This document shows, piece by piece, positions 7,918 to 12,586 of a stretch of DNA of 24,671 nucleotides. The notes under the pieces are model-generated. The model saw nothing but the letters and a program-made list of their open reading frames with translations, was not told where the DNA came from and did no database searches. This DNA is from a virus. The number at the start of each line of letters is the position of its first letter. The stretch's first letter is position 1. The translations under genes were made by a program, and so were the position numbers. The stretch covers positions 1-24,671 of the IMG/VR virus record IMGVR_UViG_3300009052_000026. The stretch is one strand, 5' to 3'.

Positions 7918-8012
7918 TAGCTTATTTAAAATGGTGGAAAAATATTTATGATAACCAAGATAGAAGCAAACATCGTATTTATACTGGTAAATACGAAGAT
8001 TTATGTATGTAA
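7914..8012 (+). CDS. tiny basic protein, 32 aa
   Basis: A short aromatic and basic peptide beginning MIAYLKWWKNIYDNQDR. Its ATG overlaps the reductase stop (ATGA), which is typical of coupled genes here. There is no recognised family. The size makes the call uncertain, but the junction style and the lack of any longer competing frame favour a real gene. Confidence 0.5.
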   Translation: MIAYLKWWKNIYDNQDRSKHRIYTGKYEDLCM

Positions 8013-8018
8013 TAAACT

Positions 8019-8165
8019 ATGCTAGATATTGGCGGTTTAGTTTGGTGGCAATGGTGGCTGTTATTAATGGTCACCATTAACACAAGTCTAAATACTATTA
8101 CTTTTTTTAAACATAGAAAGACTAGTAGACAAGGGAAAGCAATACTTGACGTTAAAGAACAATAA
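8019..8165 (+). CDS. small membrane protein, 48 aa
   Basis: A Trp-rich hydrophobic segment (about residues 6-24, with VWWQWWLLLMV) could form one membrane span, followed by a basic tail (FFKHRKTSRQGK). The last seven codons lie inside promoter-like copy 2 at 8141-8163. It begins six bases after the previous stop, without a good ribosome site. An antisense frame also covers this region but has no start context. I see no known family; the coding call is moderate. Confidence 0.5.
   Translation: MLDIGGLVWWQWWLLLMVTINTSLNTITFFKHRKTSRQGKAILDVKEQ
8141..8163 (+). promoter_or_regulatory. candidate phage RNA polymerase promoter, copy 2
   Basis: Identical over 23 bases to copy 1 at 2435-2457, with an SP6-like core and an expected start at G8157. 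As in copy 1, an AAGGAG ribosome site (8164-8169) and a gene start (8176) follow at once. It overlaps the 3' end of the preceding 48-codon gene. It would drive the small-gene block from 8176 onward. Confidence 0.65.
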
Positions 8166-8175
8166 GGAGTAACAA

Positions 8176-8373
8176 ATGAGTAGTCCGAGAGAATTAGCAG
8201 AAGTAGAAGCAAAGAAAACGTTTGAAGGTTTTATTAAATGGAGTAAAGTTTCATTTTATTGGATTATGGCAATATTAGTTATATTAGCTTTTTTTGATTT
8301 TGGTGCTGATAAAAAGACAGGTAGTCAATACAATGGTGCAGTATATGAACCAAAAAATATAGGGAAAGATTAA
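8176..8373 (+). CDS. single-span membrane protein resembling aa3 cytochrome oxidase subunit IV
   Basis: 65 aa: a charged N-terminus (residues 1-18), then KTFEGFIKWSKVS leading into one transmembrane helix (about 28-43, WIMAILVILAFFDFG) and a short polar tail. The T-[FY]-E-G-F-x-K signature just before a lone membrane span is characteristic of the small bacterial aa3-type cytochrome c oxidase subunit IV family of alphaproteobacteria. The match is by memory of the pattern, and the tail here is longer than usual. If correct it could associate with the host terminal oxidase; otherwise it is an unknown membrane peptide. AAGGAG right after promoter copy 2 makes it the first gene of a probable transcript. 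The stop overlaps the next start (TAATG). Confidence 0.7.
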   Translation: MSSPRELAEVEAKKTFEGFIKWSKVSFYWIMAILVILAFFDFGADKKTGSQYNGAVYEPKNIGKD

Positions 8374-8552
8374 TGTGGGCTTTAGTATGGTTACAGTTAG
8401 TAGTTAATGATGGTGGTGGTATTAATTATTACCATTTAGGCACTTACGGTAATATAAATGTATGTGAAAAAGAACTGGAAAGAGCACGTATTATAATAGA
8501 AAATCCTAATGAGGCAATTGCTTGTTTAGAATTATTAAGGAGTAATAAATGA
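8373..8552 (+). CDS. small two-cysteine protein, paralogue family member 1
   Basis: 59 aa. A short hydrophobic start (MWALVWLQLVV) is followed by a polar middle and two cysteines about 18 residues apart (NVCEKE and AIACLE). The layout is shared with the proteins at 9248-9448 and 13590-13772: Met plus aromatic, six to eight hydrophobic residues, then a Tyr-containing turn, Cys, a helix and a second Cys. Similar short proteins occur in marine phages without assigned function. The hydrophobic start could be a beta strand or a weak signal, and the cysteines could form a disulfide. AGGGA lies upstream; the gene overlaps its neighbours at both ends. Confidence 0.65.
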   Translation: MWALVWLQLVVNDGGGINYYHLGTYGNINVCEKELERARIIIENPNEAIACLELLRSNK

Positions 8553-8758
8553 TAGCTGTTCAAAGAAAATCTATATTATCAAGCGAGTATAATACTATGC
8601 AATTAGATGTTACTGAAGAACAATTGCAAAGACATCGTAACGGAGAACTAATACAAGATGTTTTTCCGCATTTACCTGCTGAAGAACGTGAATTTATAAT
8701 GTCGGGTATTACCCCTAAAGAATGGGAAAAGATTTATGGCGAAAGTGATAGGCTTTAA
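8549..8758 (+). CDS. conserved-looking small phage protein, 69 aa
   Basis: Function unknown. The central part (LDVTEEQLQRHRNGELIQDVFPHLPAEEREFIMSGITPKEW, about residues 19-60) has the look of a small helical domain that recurs in marine phages, where similar proteins are annotated only as hypothetical. AAGGAG at 8536-8541 and the ATGA overlap with the previous gene support the start. It overlaps the next gene by 23 bases. It is soluble, with no cysteine pair or nucleotide motif. Confidence 0.75.
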   Translation: MIAVQRKSILSSEYNTMQLDVTEEQLQRHRNGELIQDVFPHLPAEEREFIMSGITPKEWEKIYGESDRL

Positions 8759-8876
8759 AAAAATAAAGTTTAGTAAACCTAAGAAAACATCGATAGGTAA
8801 TAAAAACTTAAAAACATCATCAATGAATAAACACAAGCGTAGAAACAAAGGAATGTCTCATGTCGGATCAACCTAA
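8736..8876 (+). CDS. small Lys-rich basic protein, 46 aa
   Basis: A strongly basic peptide beginning MAKVIGFKKIKFSKPKK and ending in an Arg/Lys-rich stretch with HKRRNKG. Similar short basic proteins (MAKVxGFRKIKFSKP-type) occur in other marine phages, as I recall. The charge suggests nucleic-acid binding, though that is inference. It overlaps the preceding gene by 23 bases in another frame and the next by 17. Few ATGs compete for this start. Confidence 0.65.
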   Translation: MAKVIGFKKIKFSKPKKTSIGNKNLKTSSMNKHKRRNKGMSHVGST

Positions 8877-8997
8877 AACTTTATTAGAATCTTTAGGTAG
8901 ACTATTAGGCTCAGCAATGGGGTTTACTATTGCAAGCGTATGTATTACTTGGGTAGGTCTTTATGTATTAAATTATTTAAATTGGCTTCCTTTGTAA
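8860..8997 (+). CDS. small single-span membrane protein, 45 aa
   Basis: A soluble N-terminal helix (MSDQPKTLLESLGRLLG) leads into one membrane span (about residues 19-40, MGFTIASVCITWVGLYVLNYL). No family is recognised. It overlaps the basic protein upstream, and its stop overlaps the next ATG (TAATG). AAAGGA at 8847-8852 gives an acceptable ribosome site. Its role is unknown. Confidence 0.62.
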   Translation: MSDQPKTLLESLGRLLGSAMGFTIASVCITWVGLYVLNYLNWLPL

Positions 8998-9248
8998 TGA
9001 CCAACGTAATTGATATAAATAAAAAACTTCAACAAAAAAAGGAAGAAGATTTTGAGGAAAAATATTTTGATGCACATTCCTTTGTATTAGATTCCTGTGA
9101 AGAGGTTTTTACTTACGGTGCTATTGTAATAGAAATTACAGAAGATAAATCCGTTAATATATCATCTACAGGAGATTTATCTGCCGACATTATGATTGAT
9201 GCTCTCGTTTCTGCCGCTTTTAAAATAAAAAGCGAAAGTGAAAATTAA
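8997..9248 (+). CDS. small acidic hypothetical protein, 83 aa
   Basis: Starts MTNVIDINKKLQQKKEEDFEEKYFDAHSF, a charged helix, followed by a beta-rich half (YGAIVIEITEDKSVNISSTGDLS) and a helical end (IDALVSAAFKIK). A longer frame opens at 8940, but the extra part duplicates the coding region of the preceding membrane protein in another frame, and the ATG at 8997 overlaps that gene's stop, so I start it here. A similar 'VIDFNKKLEEKK' beginning is frequent in small phage proteins. Function unknown. Confidence 0.7.
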   Translation: MTNVIDINKKLQQKKEEDFEEKYFDAHSFVLDSCEEVFTYGAIVIEITEDKSVNISSTGDLSADIMIDALVSAAFKIKSESEN

Positions 9249-9448
9249 TGTATATAATAATATTTATGTTATTTTTAGATTCTCAAACATTTAAAATTTC
9301 TTCTAATCAAGTAATTTATCCAGATTTAAATACTTGTAAAACATCTGAAAAAATTATAAACGAATCTTTAGAAAAACAAAAACCTACAAAGAATTCATTT
9401 GTCATTTCTAAATGTGTACAAATGACTAATAAAGGAGTATCAATATAA
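9248..9448 (+). CDS. small two-cysteine protein, paralogue family member 2
   Basis: 66 aa, the most diverged member of the three-gene group (with 8373-8552 and 13590-13772). It has a hydrophobic start (MYIIIFMLFLDSQTF), a Tyr-Pro-Asp turn, a first cysteine (NTCKTSEKI), a charged helix, then a strand with the second cysteine (SFVISKCVQM). Cysteine spacing is about 26 residues. The gene begins on a TAATG overlap with weak ribosome binding and ends on another. It could be exported and disulfide-bonded; no function is known. Confidence 0.6.
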   Translation: MYIIIFMLFLDSQTFKISSNQVIYPDLNTCKTSEKIINESLEKQKPTKNSFVISKCVQMTNKGVSI

Positions 9449-9642
9449 TGATTAGATTTTGGAAATATATTATTCGATGGAGATCTCATCGTAATGTTAT
9501 AAAAGAATTAAACCAATTATCTGATAGAGAATTATTGGATATTGGAATTAGCAGATCACAAATTAATAATTTGATTTGGAGAGAAGAAGATATTAAGAAA
9601 CGTGGTGAAAAAACTCGTAGAGGACCAGATAAACTATTATGA
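9448..9642 (+). CDS. DUF1127 (YjiS-like) small protein
   Basis: 64 aa containing the DUF1127 core: an Arg-rich N-terminal helix (IIRWRSHRNVIKEL, residues 8-21) followed by LSDRELLDIGISRSQI (24-39), the near-invariant LSDRELxDIGxxRxxI signature. DUF1127 proteins are small, often duplicated proteins of alphaproteobacteria and other proteobacteria. Bacterial members have been linked to phosphate and carbon metabolism and to RNA turnover, and some bind RNA through the Arg-rich part. A phage copy might copy or interfere with that regulation; this is inference. AAAGGAG at 9432-9438 precedes the start, one of the better ribosome sites in the block. The tail beyond residue 45 is basic (KKRGEKTRRGPDK). 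Confidence 0.85.
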   Translation: MIRFWKYIIRWRSHRNVIKELNQLSDRELLDIGISRSQINNLIWREEDIKKRGEKTRRGPDKLL

Positions 9643-9800
9643 ATGATGAGATGTATGAGATGATAGACGAAATGTATCAAGACTATATAAAAGATGGATT
9701 TGATTTTAATACAAGTGATACTTTCGATGAAATATTTAAAAGAATTTTTACAGACGCAGTTACTTTAACTTTAAAGGTATTAGATGAAGAGGATAATTAA
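9639..9800 (+). CDS. small acidic protein, 53 aa
   Basis: A highly acidic helical peptide (MNDEMYEMIDEMYQDYIKDG at the start, ending LKVLDEEDN). It is coupled to both neighbours: its ATG overlaps the DUF1127 stop and its TAA overlaps the glutaredoxin ATG. There is no recognised family; its acidity contrasts with the basic DUF1127 tail just before it. Confidence 0.65.
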   Translation: MNDEMYEMIDEMYQDYIKDGFDFNTSDTFDEIFKRIFTDAVTLTLKVLDEEDN

Positions 9801-10030
9801 TGTATTATATCATAGGTAAAAATAATTGTATATGGTGTGATAGAGCTAAGTCCTTTTTAGATAAAAAGAAAGTACCTTATGTGTACAAAAATTTAGATGA
9901 AATTACAAAAACTAATAGAGAAAAATGGTTAAACTTAATTACAGATGACTTTACAATGAAAACAGTACCAGTAGTTATTAAGTTAGTTGGTACAGCCGTA
10001 GATTTAGAGGAAGAGTTTAATGATGACTGA
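9800..10030 (+). CDS. glutaredoxin
   Basis: A thiol-disulfide oxidoreductase of the thioredoxin fold, 76 aa, the normal size of a compact phage glutaredoxin. It shows a first strand (YYIIGK), the active site C10-I-W-C13, a helix (RAKSFLDKK), a second strand (YVYKNLD), and the cis-Pro loop TVPVVI (P57). The C-terminus is short and acidic. It probably uses host glutathione to reduce phage or host proteins; in phages such proteins are often linked to ribonucleotide reductase, and the class II enzyme encoded upstream has a C-terminal Cys pair needing re-reduction. It starts on a TAATG overlap and overlaps the next gene by 11 bases. Confidence 0.9.
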   Translation: MYYIIGKNNCIWCDRAKSFLDKKKVPYVYKNLDEITKTNREKWLNLITDDFTMKTVPVVIKLVGTAVDLEEEFNDD

Positions 10031-10445
10031 AGAAGTCGTTAAAAAGAAAAGAGGCAGAAAGCCTGGAGTTAAAATGACTCCTAAAATAAAACTAAAGCAT
10101 AGCCCTAAAACTGCTAGAGAAGACTTCCTCAAAAAATATAAAGATATTGCAGAAATTGGTATATACGGTATGGACAAATATGCGTATGAGATTATTAATT
10201 ATCTGTGGGAAGATCCAGAAAAATGTTTTTTTGTTACCGACAGTAATCGATCAAGATTAGATAATGCTAATAGGTACTACGGACAAAGAAGTTTTTCTAT
10301 GTACAGGTGGGAAATCTGTTCAGAATCAGGATTTATTGAAACACCCAGAGTAGATGTAATACTAGTCTCTAAGGATTGTTTTGATAATGTTAAAGATCGT
10401 CCAAATCCTTATAATGTTGAAATAGTAATAGTAGAGGAAATATGA
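10020..10445 (+). CDS. hypothetical protein with basic N-terminus and Rossmann-like core
   Basis: 141 aa. The N-terminal 30 residues are very basic (KKKRGRKPGVKMTPKIK), with an AT-hook-like RGRKP that suggests DNA binding. Residues from about 45 read IGIYGMDKYAYEIINYL then a strand with FFVTDSNRSR, which resembles the Gly-turn-helix of a Rossmann or TrkA-like nucleotide-binding fold; a later VDVILVSKD strand fits the same. I cannot name a family. The start could be 10020 or the next ATG at 10023; GAGGAAGAG lies upstream of both. Function unknown. Confidence 0.7.
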   Translation: MMTEEVVKKKRGRKPGVKMTPKIKLKHSPKTAREDFLKKYKDIAEIGIYGMDKYAYEIINYLWEDPEKCFFVTDSNRSRLDNANRYYGQRSFSMYRWEICSESGFIETPRVDVILVSKDCFDNVKDRPNPYNVEIVIVEEI

Positions 10446-10633
10446 CAGAACATTTTATACCTTATGATCAAACTAAAGAAATGATCCCTGTTAGGGCTGT
10501 TTGGCATCCTAACAATCAATTTCATTACGTCAAGACTTACGATAATGATACTTTTTACCCCCTCGAATGGAATAATCAGTATAAATATTACAGTGGTATG
10601 GTTAATGGTGAAAAGGGTTATGTAGCCCATTAA
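10442..10633 (+). CDS. small hypothetical protein, 63 aa
   Basis: Unrecognised soluble protein rich in Tyr, Trp, His and Asn, with a probable beta-sheet core (IPVRAVWHPNNQFHYVKTYDNDTFYPLEW). GAGGAA precedes the ATG, which overlaps the previous stop (ATGA). A frame of similar length on the opposite strand has no start context. No cysteine, membrane or nucleotide motif is seen. Confidence 0.65.
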   Translation: MTEHFIPYDQTKEMIPVRAVWHPNNQFHYVKTYDNDTFYPLEWNNQYKYYSGMVNGEKGYVAH

Positions 10634-10646
10634 GAGAGGAAATGAA

Positions 10647-10751
10647 ATGGAAATGATGAAAAATTTAAAGTTAGCAATTATGGCTAATAAAAAGGTACTT
10701 GTAGTAGGAGTTATTATTGGTCTTGCTATAGCCCAAATTGCACCTATGTAA
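10647..10751 (+). CDS. single-span membrane peptide, 34 aa
   Basis: A short basic head (MEMMKNLKLAIMANKK) followed by a hydrophobic stretch (VLVVGVIIGLAIAQIA). AGAGAGGA at 10633-10640 sits at a usable distance from the ATG at 10647; the nearer ATG at 10642 leads to an immediate stop. It has the size of a small phage membrane peptide, function unknown. It lies just before the tRNA pair. Confidence 0.55.
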   Translation: MEMMKNLKLAIMANKKVLVVGVIIGLAIAQIAPM

Positions 10752-10762
10752 TTTTACTATGC

Positions 10763-10836
10763 AGGGGTAAAGTGTTACGGTAGCACAAGAGATTCCAAAT
10801 CTTTTAGAGTGGGTTCAATTCCTACTACCCCTGCCA
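10763..10836 (+). tRNA. tRNA-Trp (anticodon CCA)
   Basis: A 74-base cloverleaf. The acceptor stem is AGGGGTA with TACCCCT (10826-10832), then G and an encoded CCA. The D arm is GTGT/GCAC with a TACGGTA loop. The anticodon stem AGAGA/TCTTT holds loop TTCCAAA (anticodon CCA), with a four-base variable loop. The T arm is GTGGG/CCTAC around TTCAATT. It contains two G-U pairs but is otherwise regular. The anticodon reads UGG, so it decodes Trp. Confidence 0.92.
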
Positions 10837-10847
10837 ATTCTTAAAAC

Positions 10848-10924
10848 GATCTCTTAGCTCAGCTGGATAGAGCAAGTGCCTTCTAAGCACTAGGTCGCAG
10901 GTTCGAATCCTGCAGAGATCGCCA
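10848..10924 (+). tRNA. tRNA-Arg (anticodon TCT)
   Basis: A 77-base cloverleaf. The acceptor is GATCTCT with AGAGATC, discriminator G and encoded CCA. The D arm is GCTC/GAGC. The anticodon stem AGTGC/GCACT holds loop CTTCTAA (anticodon UCU, reads AGA and AGG). The T arm GCAGG/CCTGC encloses TTCGAAT. All stems pair fully. It suits the many AGA arginine codons in this A+T-rich phage. It lies 11 bases after tRNA-Trp, presumably cut from the same transcript. Confidence 0.96.
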
Positions 10925-10940
10925 CTATAAAGGAATAATA

Positions 10941-11222
10941 ATGTTTGAACCTAAATGCACTTACTCAGTCTTTGCATTGTGTGAAGAAGACCCTAATACT
11001 ACTTATCAGGAAAGTTGTAACTATGAATGTTTTCAATCTGCACAAGAAGAAGTAGAAAGATTAAGTAATCTAGGCTATCTAGTAAAAACTTATATTTTTA
11101 AACCAGTTTTAGTTGATACTACTCAACCTGTTGAAAAAGAAGATGAGTTTGAAGAAAATGACAACTATGAACAACAAGAGTGGGATGACCTTTATCCCCC
11201 TAATGATGACTATTTTTATTAA
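10941..11222 (+). CDS. acidic hypothetical protein, 93 aa
   Basis: Unrecognised. The N-terminal half has three cysteines (KCTYSVFALC, SCNYEC) and a helical stretch (SAQEEVERLSNLGYLVKTYIF); the last 30 residues are extremely acidic and aromatic (DEFEENDNYEQQEWDDLYPP). The acidic tail might mimic nucleic acid or bind a basic partner, which is speculation. AAAGGA precedes the ATG at a good distance. It follows the tRNA pair and precedes a very basic small protein. Confidence 0.72.
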   Translation: MFEPKCTYSVFALCEEDPNTTYQESCNYECFQSAQEEVERLSNLGYLVKTYIFKPVLVDTTQPVEKEDEFEENDNYEQQEWDDLYPPNDDYFY

Positions 11223-11234
11223 AGGAAATTAACA

Positions 11235-11390
11235 ATGAAAGTTAAACGTATTGTAAATCCTGTTGCTAAAGCATTAATGACGCCTAAGTTCAGGCCTAAA
11301 ACAATTCCTAATAAAAAGAAAAAGATTAAACCTAAACATAAAAAACTAGAGATCCCCTCAAAGTATCTTTCGTTGTCCTTAACTGGATGA
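11235..11390 (+). CDS. small Lys/Pro-rich basic protein, 51 aa
   Basis: A very basic peptide (VKRIVNPVAKALMTPKFRPKT then PNKKKKIKPKHKK). Small 'NPVAKxLxxxKFRxKxIPNKKK' proteins recur in marine phages, as I recall, with unknown function; nucleic-acid binding is plausible from charge. AAAGGA precedes the start. The last 13 codons and the stop lie within the 5' arm, loop and start of the 3' arm of the terminator hairpin at 11349-11414, so those residues may owe more to hairpin structure than to protein function. Confidence 0.62.
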   Translation: MKVKRIVNPVAKALMTPKFRPKTIPNKKKKIKPKHKKLEIPSKYLSLSLTG

Positions 11391-11432
11391 TGAAGGATAC
11401 TTTGAGGGGATCTCCCCTATTTTTTTTTTTTT
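11349..11432 (+). terminator. strong intrinsic terminator with 30-bp stem
   Basis: Bases 11349-11378 pair with 11385-11414 without a bulge: 26 Watson-Crick and 4 G-U pairs, with loop TTAACT. Five bases later a run of 13 T (11420-11432) begins. A stem of this length with a U tract is an unusually strong rho-independent terminator. It overlaps the end of the basic protein gene at 11235-11390 and would end the transcript carrying the small genes and tRNAs. Confidence 0.9.
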
Positions 11433-11459
11433 ATCACACAACACACAAAGGAAAATATT

Positions 11460-11711
11460 ATGGAAAAATATACTAAAAACCCTTATCAAATTCGTTATGA
11501 CGTTCTTTCTATGGCAAAGGACATGATGGATCAGACTTATAGTTCTAACATGATTATGGCAGAAAAAGCTATGGAGCTTTACAAAGATAATACTGAAGAA
11601 GCTCTTAAAGCTTGGGATAAATATGTGCCTGTTATGTACACTCCTAATGAAATAAAAAAGAATGCTGAAACTCTTTATGAGTTTGTAATGAATAATAGTA
11701 ATGACAAATAA
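11460..11711 (+). CDS. small helical phage protein, 83 aa
   Basis: Mostly helical and soluble. It begins MEKYTKNPYQIRYDVLSMAKDMMDQ; the NPY-I-R-x-x-VL-x-x-AK-x-MMD pattern is one I recall from small hypothetical proteins of marine T4-like phages, but no function is known. It also carries EEALKAWDKYVP in the centre and ends with an Asn-rich tail. AAGGA at 11449-11453 supports the start. Being just after the terminator, it must be read through or transcribed from an unseen promoter. Confidence 0.78.
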   Translation: MEKYTKNPYQIRYDVLSMAKDMMDQTYSSNMIMAEKAMELYKDNTEEALKAWDKYVPVMYTPNEIKKNAETLYEFVMNNSNDK

Positions 11712-11829
11712 ATTATCTTTTATTAAAAAAATTGGCTGGTTAGCTATACTATTTTTCACTATTAAAGGATTTTTTTGGTTAGCTGCAATGTACTATGCAG
11801 GATCTTTTATAGCGTTTTTAAATACCTGA
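11701..11829 (+). CDS. small membrane protein, 42 aa
   Basis: A short basic head (MTNKLSFIKKIG) leads into a long hydrophobic stretch (about residues 12-40: WLAILFFTIKGFFWLAAMYYAG), which could be one long or two short spans around the Lys at 22. FTIKGxxWLA is a pattern I recall from small marine-phage membrane proteins. The start overlaps the preceding gene by 11 bases, and the stop lies in promoter-like copy 3. Function unknown. Confidence 0.65.
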   Translation: MTNKLSFIKKIGWLAILFFTIKGFFWLAAMYYAGSFIAFLNT

Positions 11830-11842
11830 CGTTTAAGAATAA
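11821..11842 (+). promoter_or_regulatory. candidate phage RNA polymerase promoter, copy 3
   Basis: It differs from copies 1 and 2 at three of 22 positions and shares TACCTGACGTTTAAGAA exactly with copy 4. The inferred start is G11837. It overlaps the stop codon of the upstream membrane protein. Immediately downstream is no gene but the long inverted-repeat element, and the small terminase follows about 380 bases later. Confidence 0.6.
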
Positions 11843-11990
11843 CTTTGCTAAGGTTCTACCGAAGTGATACTTTGGACTCTCTTATTGGTACTTGAAAAGA
11901 GATGTTCTTTATGCCCCCCGATAGTACCCACTGAGTGTACTCTTATACCTCTTTTCGGGGGGTTATTAAGTATCACTTTGGTATCCTTAA
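11837..11990 (+). ncRNA. candidate structured RNA or packaging-site element
   Basis: Non-coding stretch built from nested inverted repeats. The outer stem pairs 11857-11872 with 11968-11983 (16 bp, one G-U), extended past an internal loop by 11849-11853 with 11985-11989. Inside, CCCCCCGA (11914-11921) pairs with TCGGGGGG (11955-11962) and AGTAC (11923-11927) with GTACT (11937-11941). GAAAAGAG (11894-11901) can pair with CTCTTTTC (11949-11956), crossing the C-G stem like a pseudoknot; GGTACT (11887-11892) competes for AGTACC (11923-11928). No U tract follows, so it is not a normal terminator. Lying just after a promoter-like motif and before small terminase, it could be a regulatory RNA or cos/pac site. 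All pairings were read by eye. Confidence 0.5.
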
Positions 11991-12128
11991 TGTAGTTATT
12001 ATTTTACTGTCTTTAATTAACAGCTTTTTAATGTTTTCATATAATTAATTATTTATTTTTTTAATTATTTAAAAGCGTTAAAAAAAATTTCAATTGAAAA
12101 AGAATCTATAAAAGAAAAGAGAAGCAAA
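11991..12128. other. A+T-rich non-coding spacer before terminase block
   Basis: Very A/T-rich, with runs such as TAATTAATTATTTATTTTTTT and one perfect 12-base palindrome TTTCAATTGAAA at 12088-12099. No convincing hairpin terminator or -35/-10 pair is seen, though TATAAA at 12108-12113 might act as a -10 box. Together with the structured element it makes up the only non-coding region near 300 bases. Confidence 0.4.
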
Positions 12129-12206
12129 ATGGAAATTCCGAAAGCCCCTGAGAACGCACCTGTTCCTAACTTACCTCCTGACAATGCTCCTCTACCTATC
12201 ACATAA
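12129..12206 (+). CDS. tiny Pro-rich peptide, 25 aa
   Basis: Reads MEIPKAPENAPVPNLPPDNA and then a few more residues: 8 prolines in 25, with no hydrophobic core. It has a purine-rich AAGAGAAG sequence upstream and ends 11 bases before the terminase small subunit gene. It may be a real peptide or a leader whose Pro-rich translation (prone to ribosome stalling) tunes the next gene. Low confidence because of size. Confidence 0.4.
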   Translation: MEIPKAPENAPVPNLPPDNAPLPIT

Positions 12207-12217
12207 AGGAAAAAATT

Positions 12218-12586
12218 ATGGCAAATCCTCATCCGACTAAACCTCAGATGGGCGGTCGCAGAGAAGGTGCTGGACGTCCTAAAGGATCTAAGAACATTAA
12301 CTCTATGTCCTCTGTAAAAAAGCTTGAAGAATTAGGCTTTGATCCTATTGAAATGATGGTTGAGAAATATAACGATATACAGACTAAGCTAGACTATTTA
12401 GAAACTATTGGCAAACATACTTCTGGCGCTTATGCTCAGATGACAGCCACTCAAGGTACACTCATAAATAACTTAATGGCTTATGGCTATAAGAAGATCC
12501 CTGACAAGATTGAGCAAGAAGTTACTGAAAAGAAACCTATCTCAATACTACTTACTGATAATAAAAAGGAAGATAAGGATGAATGA
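12218..12586 (+). CDS. probable terminase small subunit
   Basis: 122 aa. The N-terminus GGRREGAGRPKGS (residues 12-24) is a basic Gly/Arg segment common at the start of phage small terminase and related DNA-binding proteins. Residues 30-95 look helical (VKKLEELGFDPIEMMVEKYNDI and AYAQMTATQGTLINNLMAYGYKK) and would form the DNA-binding and oligomerising part; the tail is charged. Small terminases recognise phage DNA and pass it to the motor. The position at the head of the block that contains large terminase supports this, though several genes intervene. AAAGGA precedes the start. Alternative: another DNA-binding phage protein. Confidence 0.7.
   Translation: MANPHPTKPQMGGRREGAGRPKGSKNINSMSSVKKLEELGFDPIEMMVEKYNDIQTKLDYLETIGKHTSGAYAQMTATQGTLINNLMAYGYKKIPDKIEQEVTEKKPISILLTDNKKEDKDE

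Noticed and set aside
8940-8996. Longer N-terminus for the 83-residue protein at 8997
   Set aside because: The extension reads the other frame of the membrane protein at 8860-8997; the ATG at 8997 overlaps its stop in the standard TAATG fashion.
12001-12060. CTGT...ACAG short hairpin near 12007 as a terminator of the structured element
   Set aside because: Only four base pairs with a loop of A/T bases; too weak compared with the 30-bp terminator upstream.
12088-12099. Palindrome TTTCAATTGAAA as a repressor operator
   Set aside because: Single copy in an A/T-rich stretch where such palindromes arise easily; no repressor gene and no second copy in the window.
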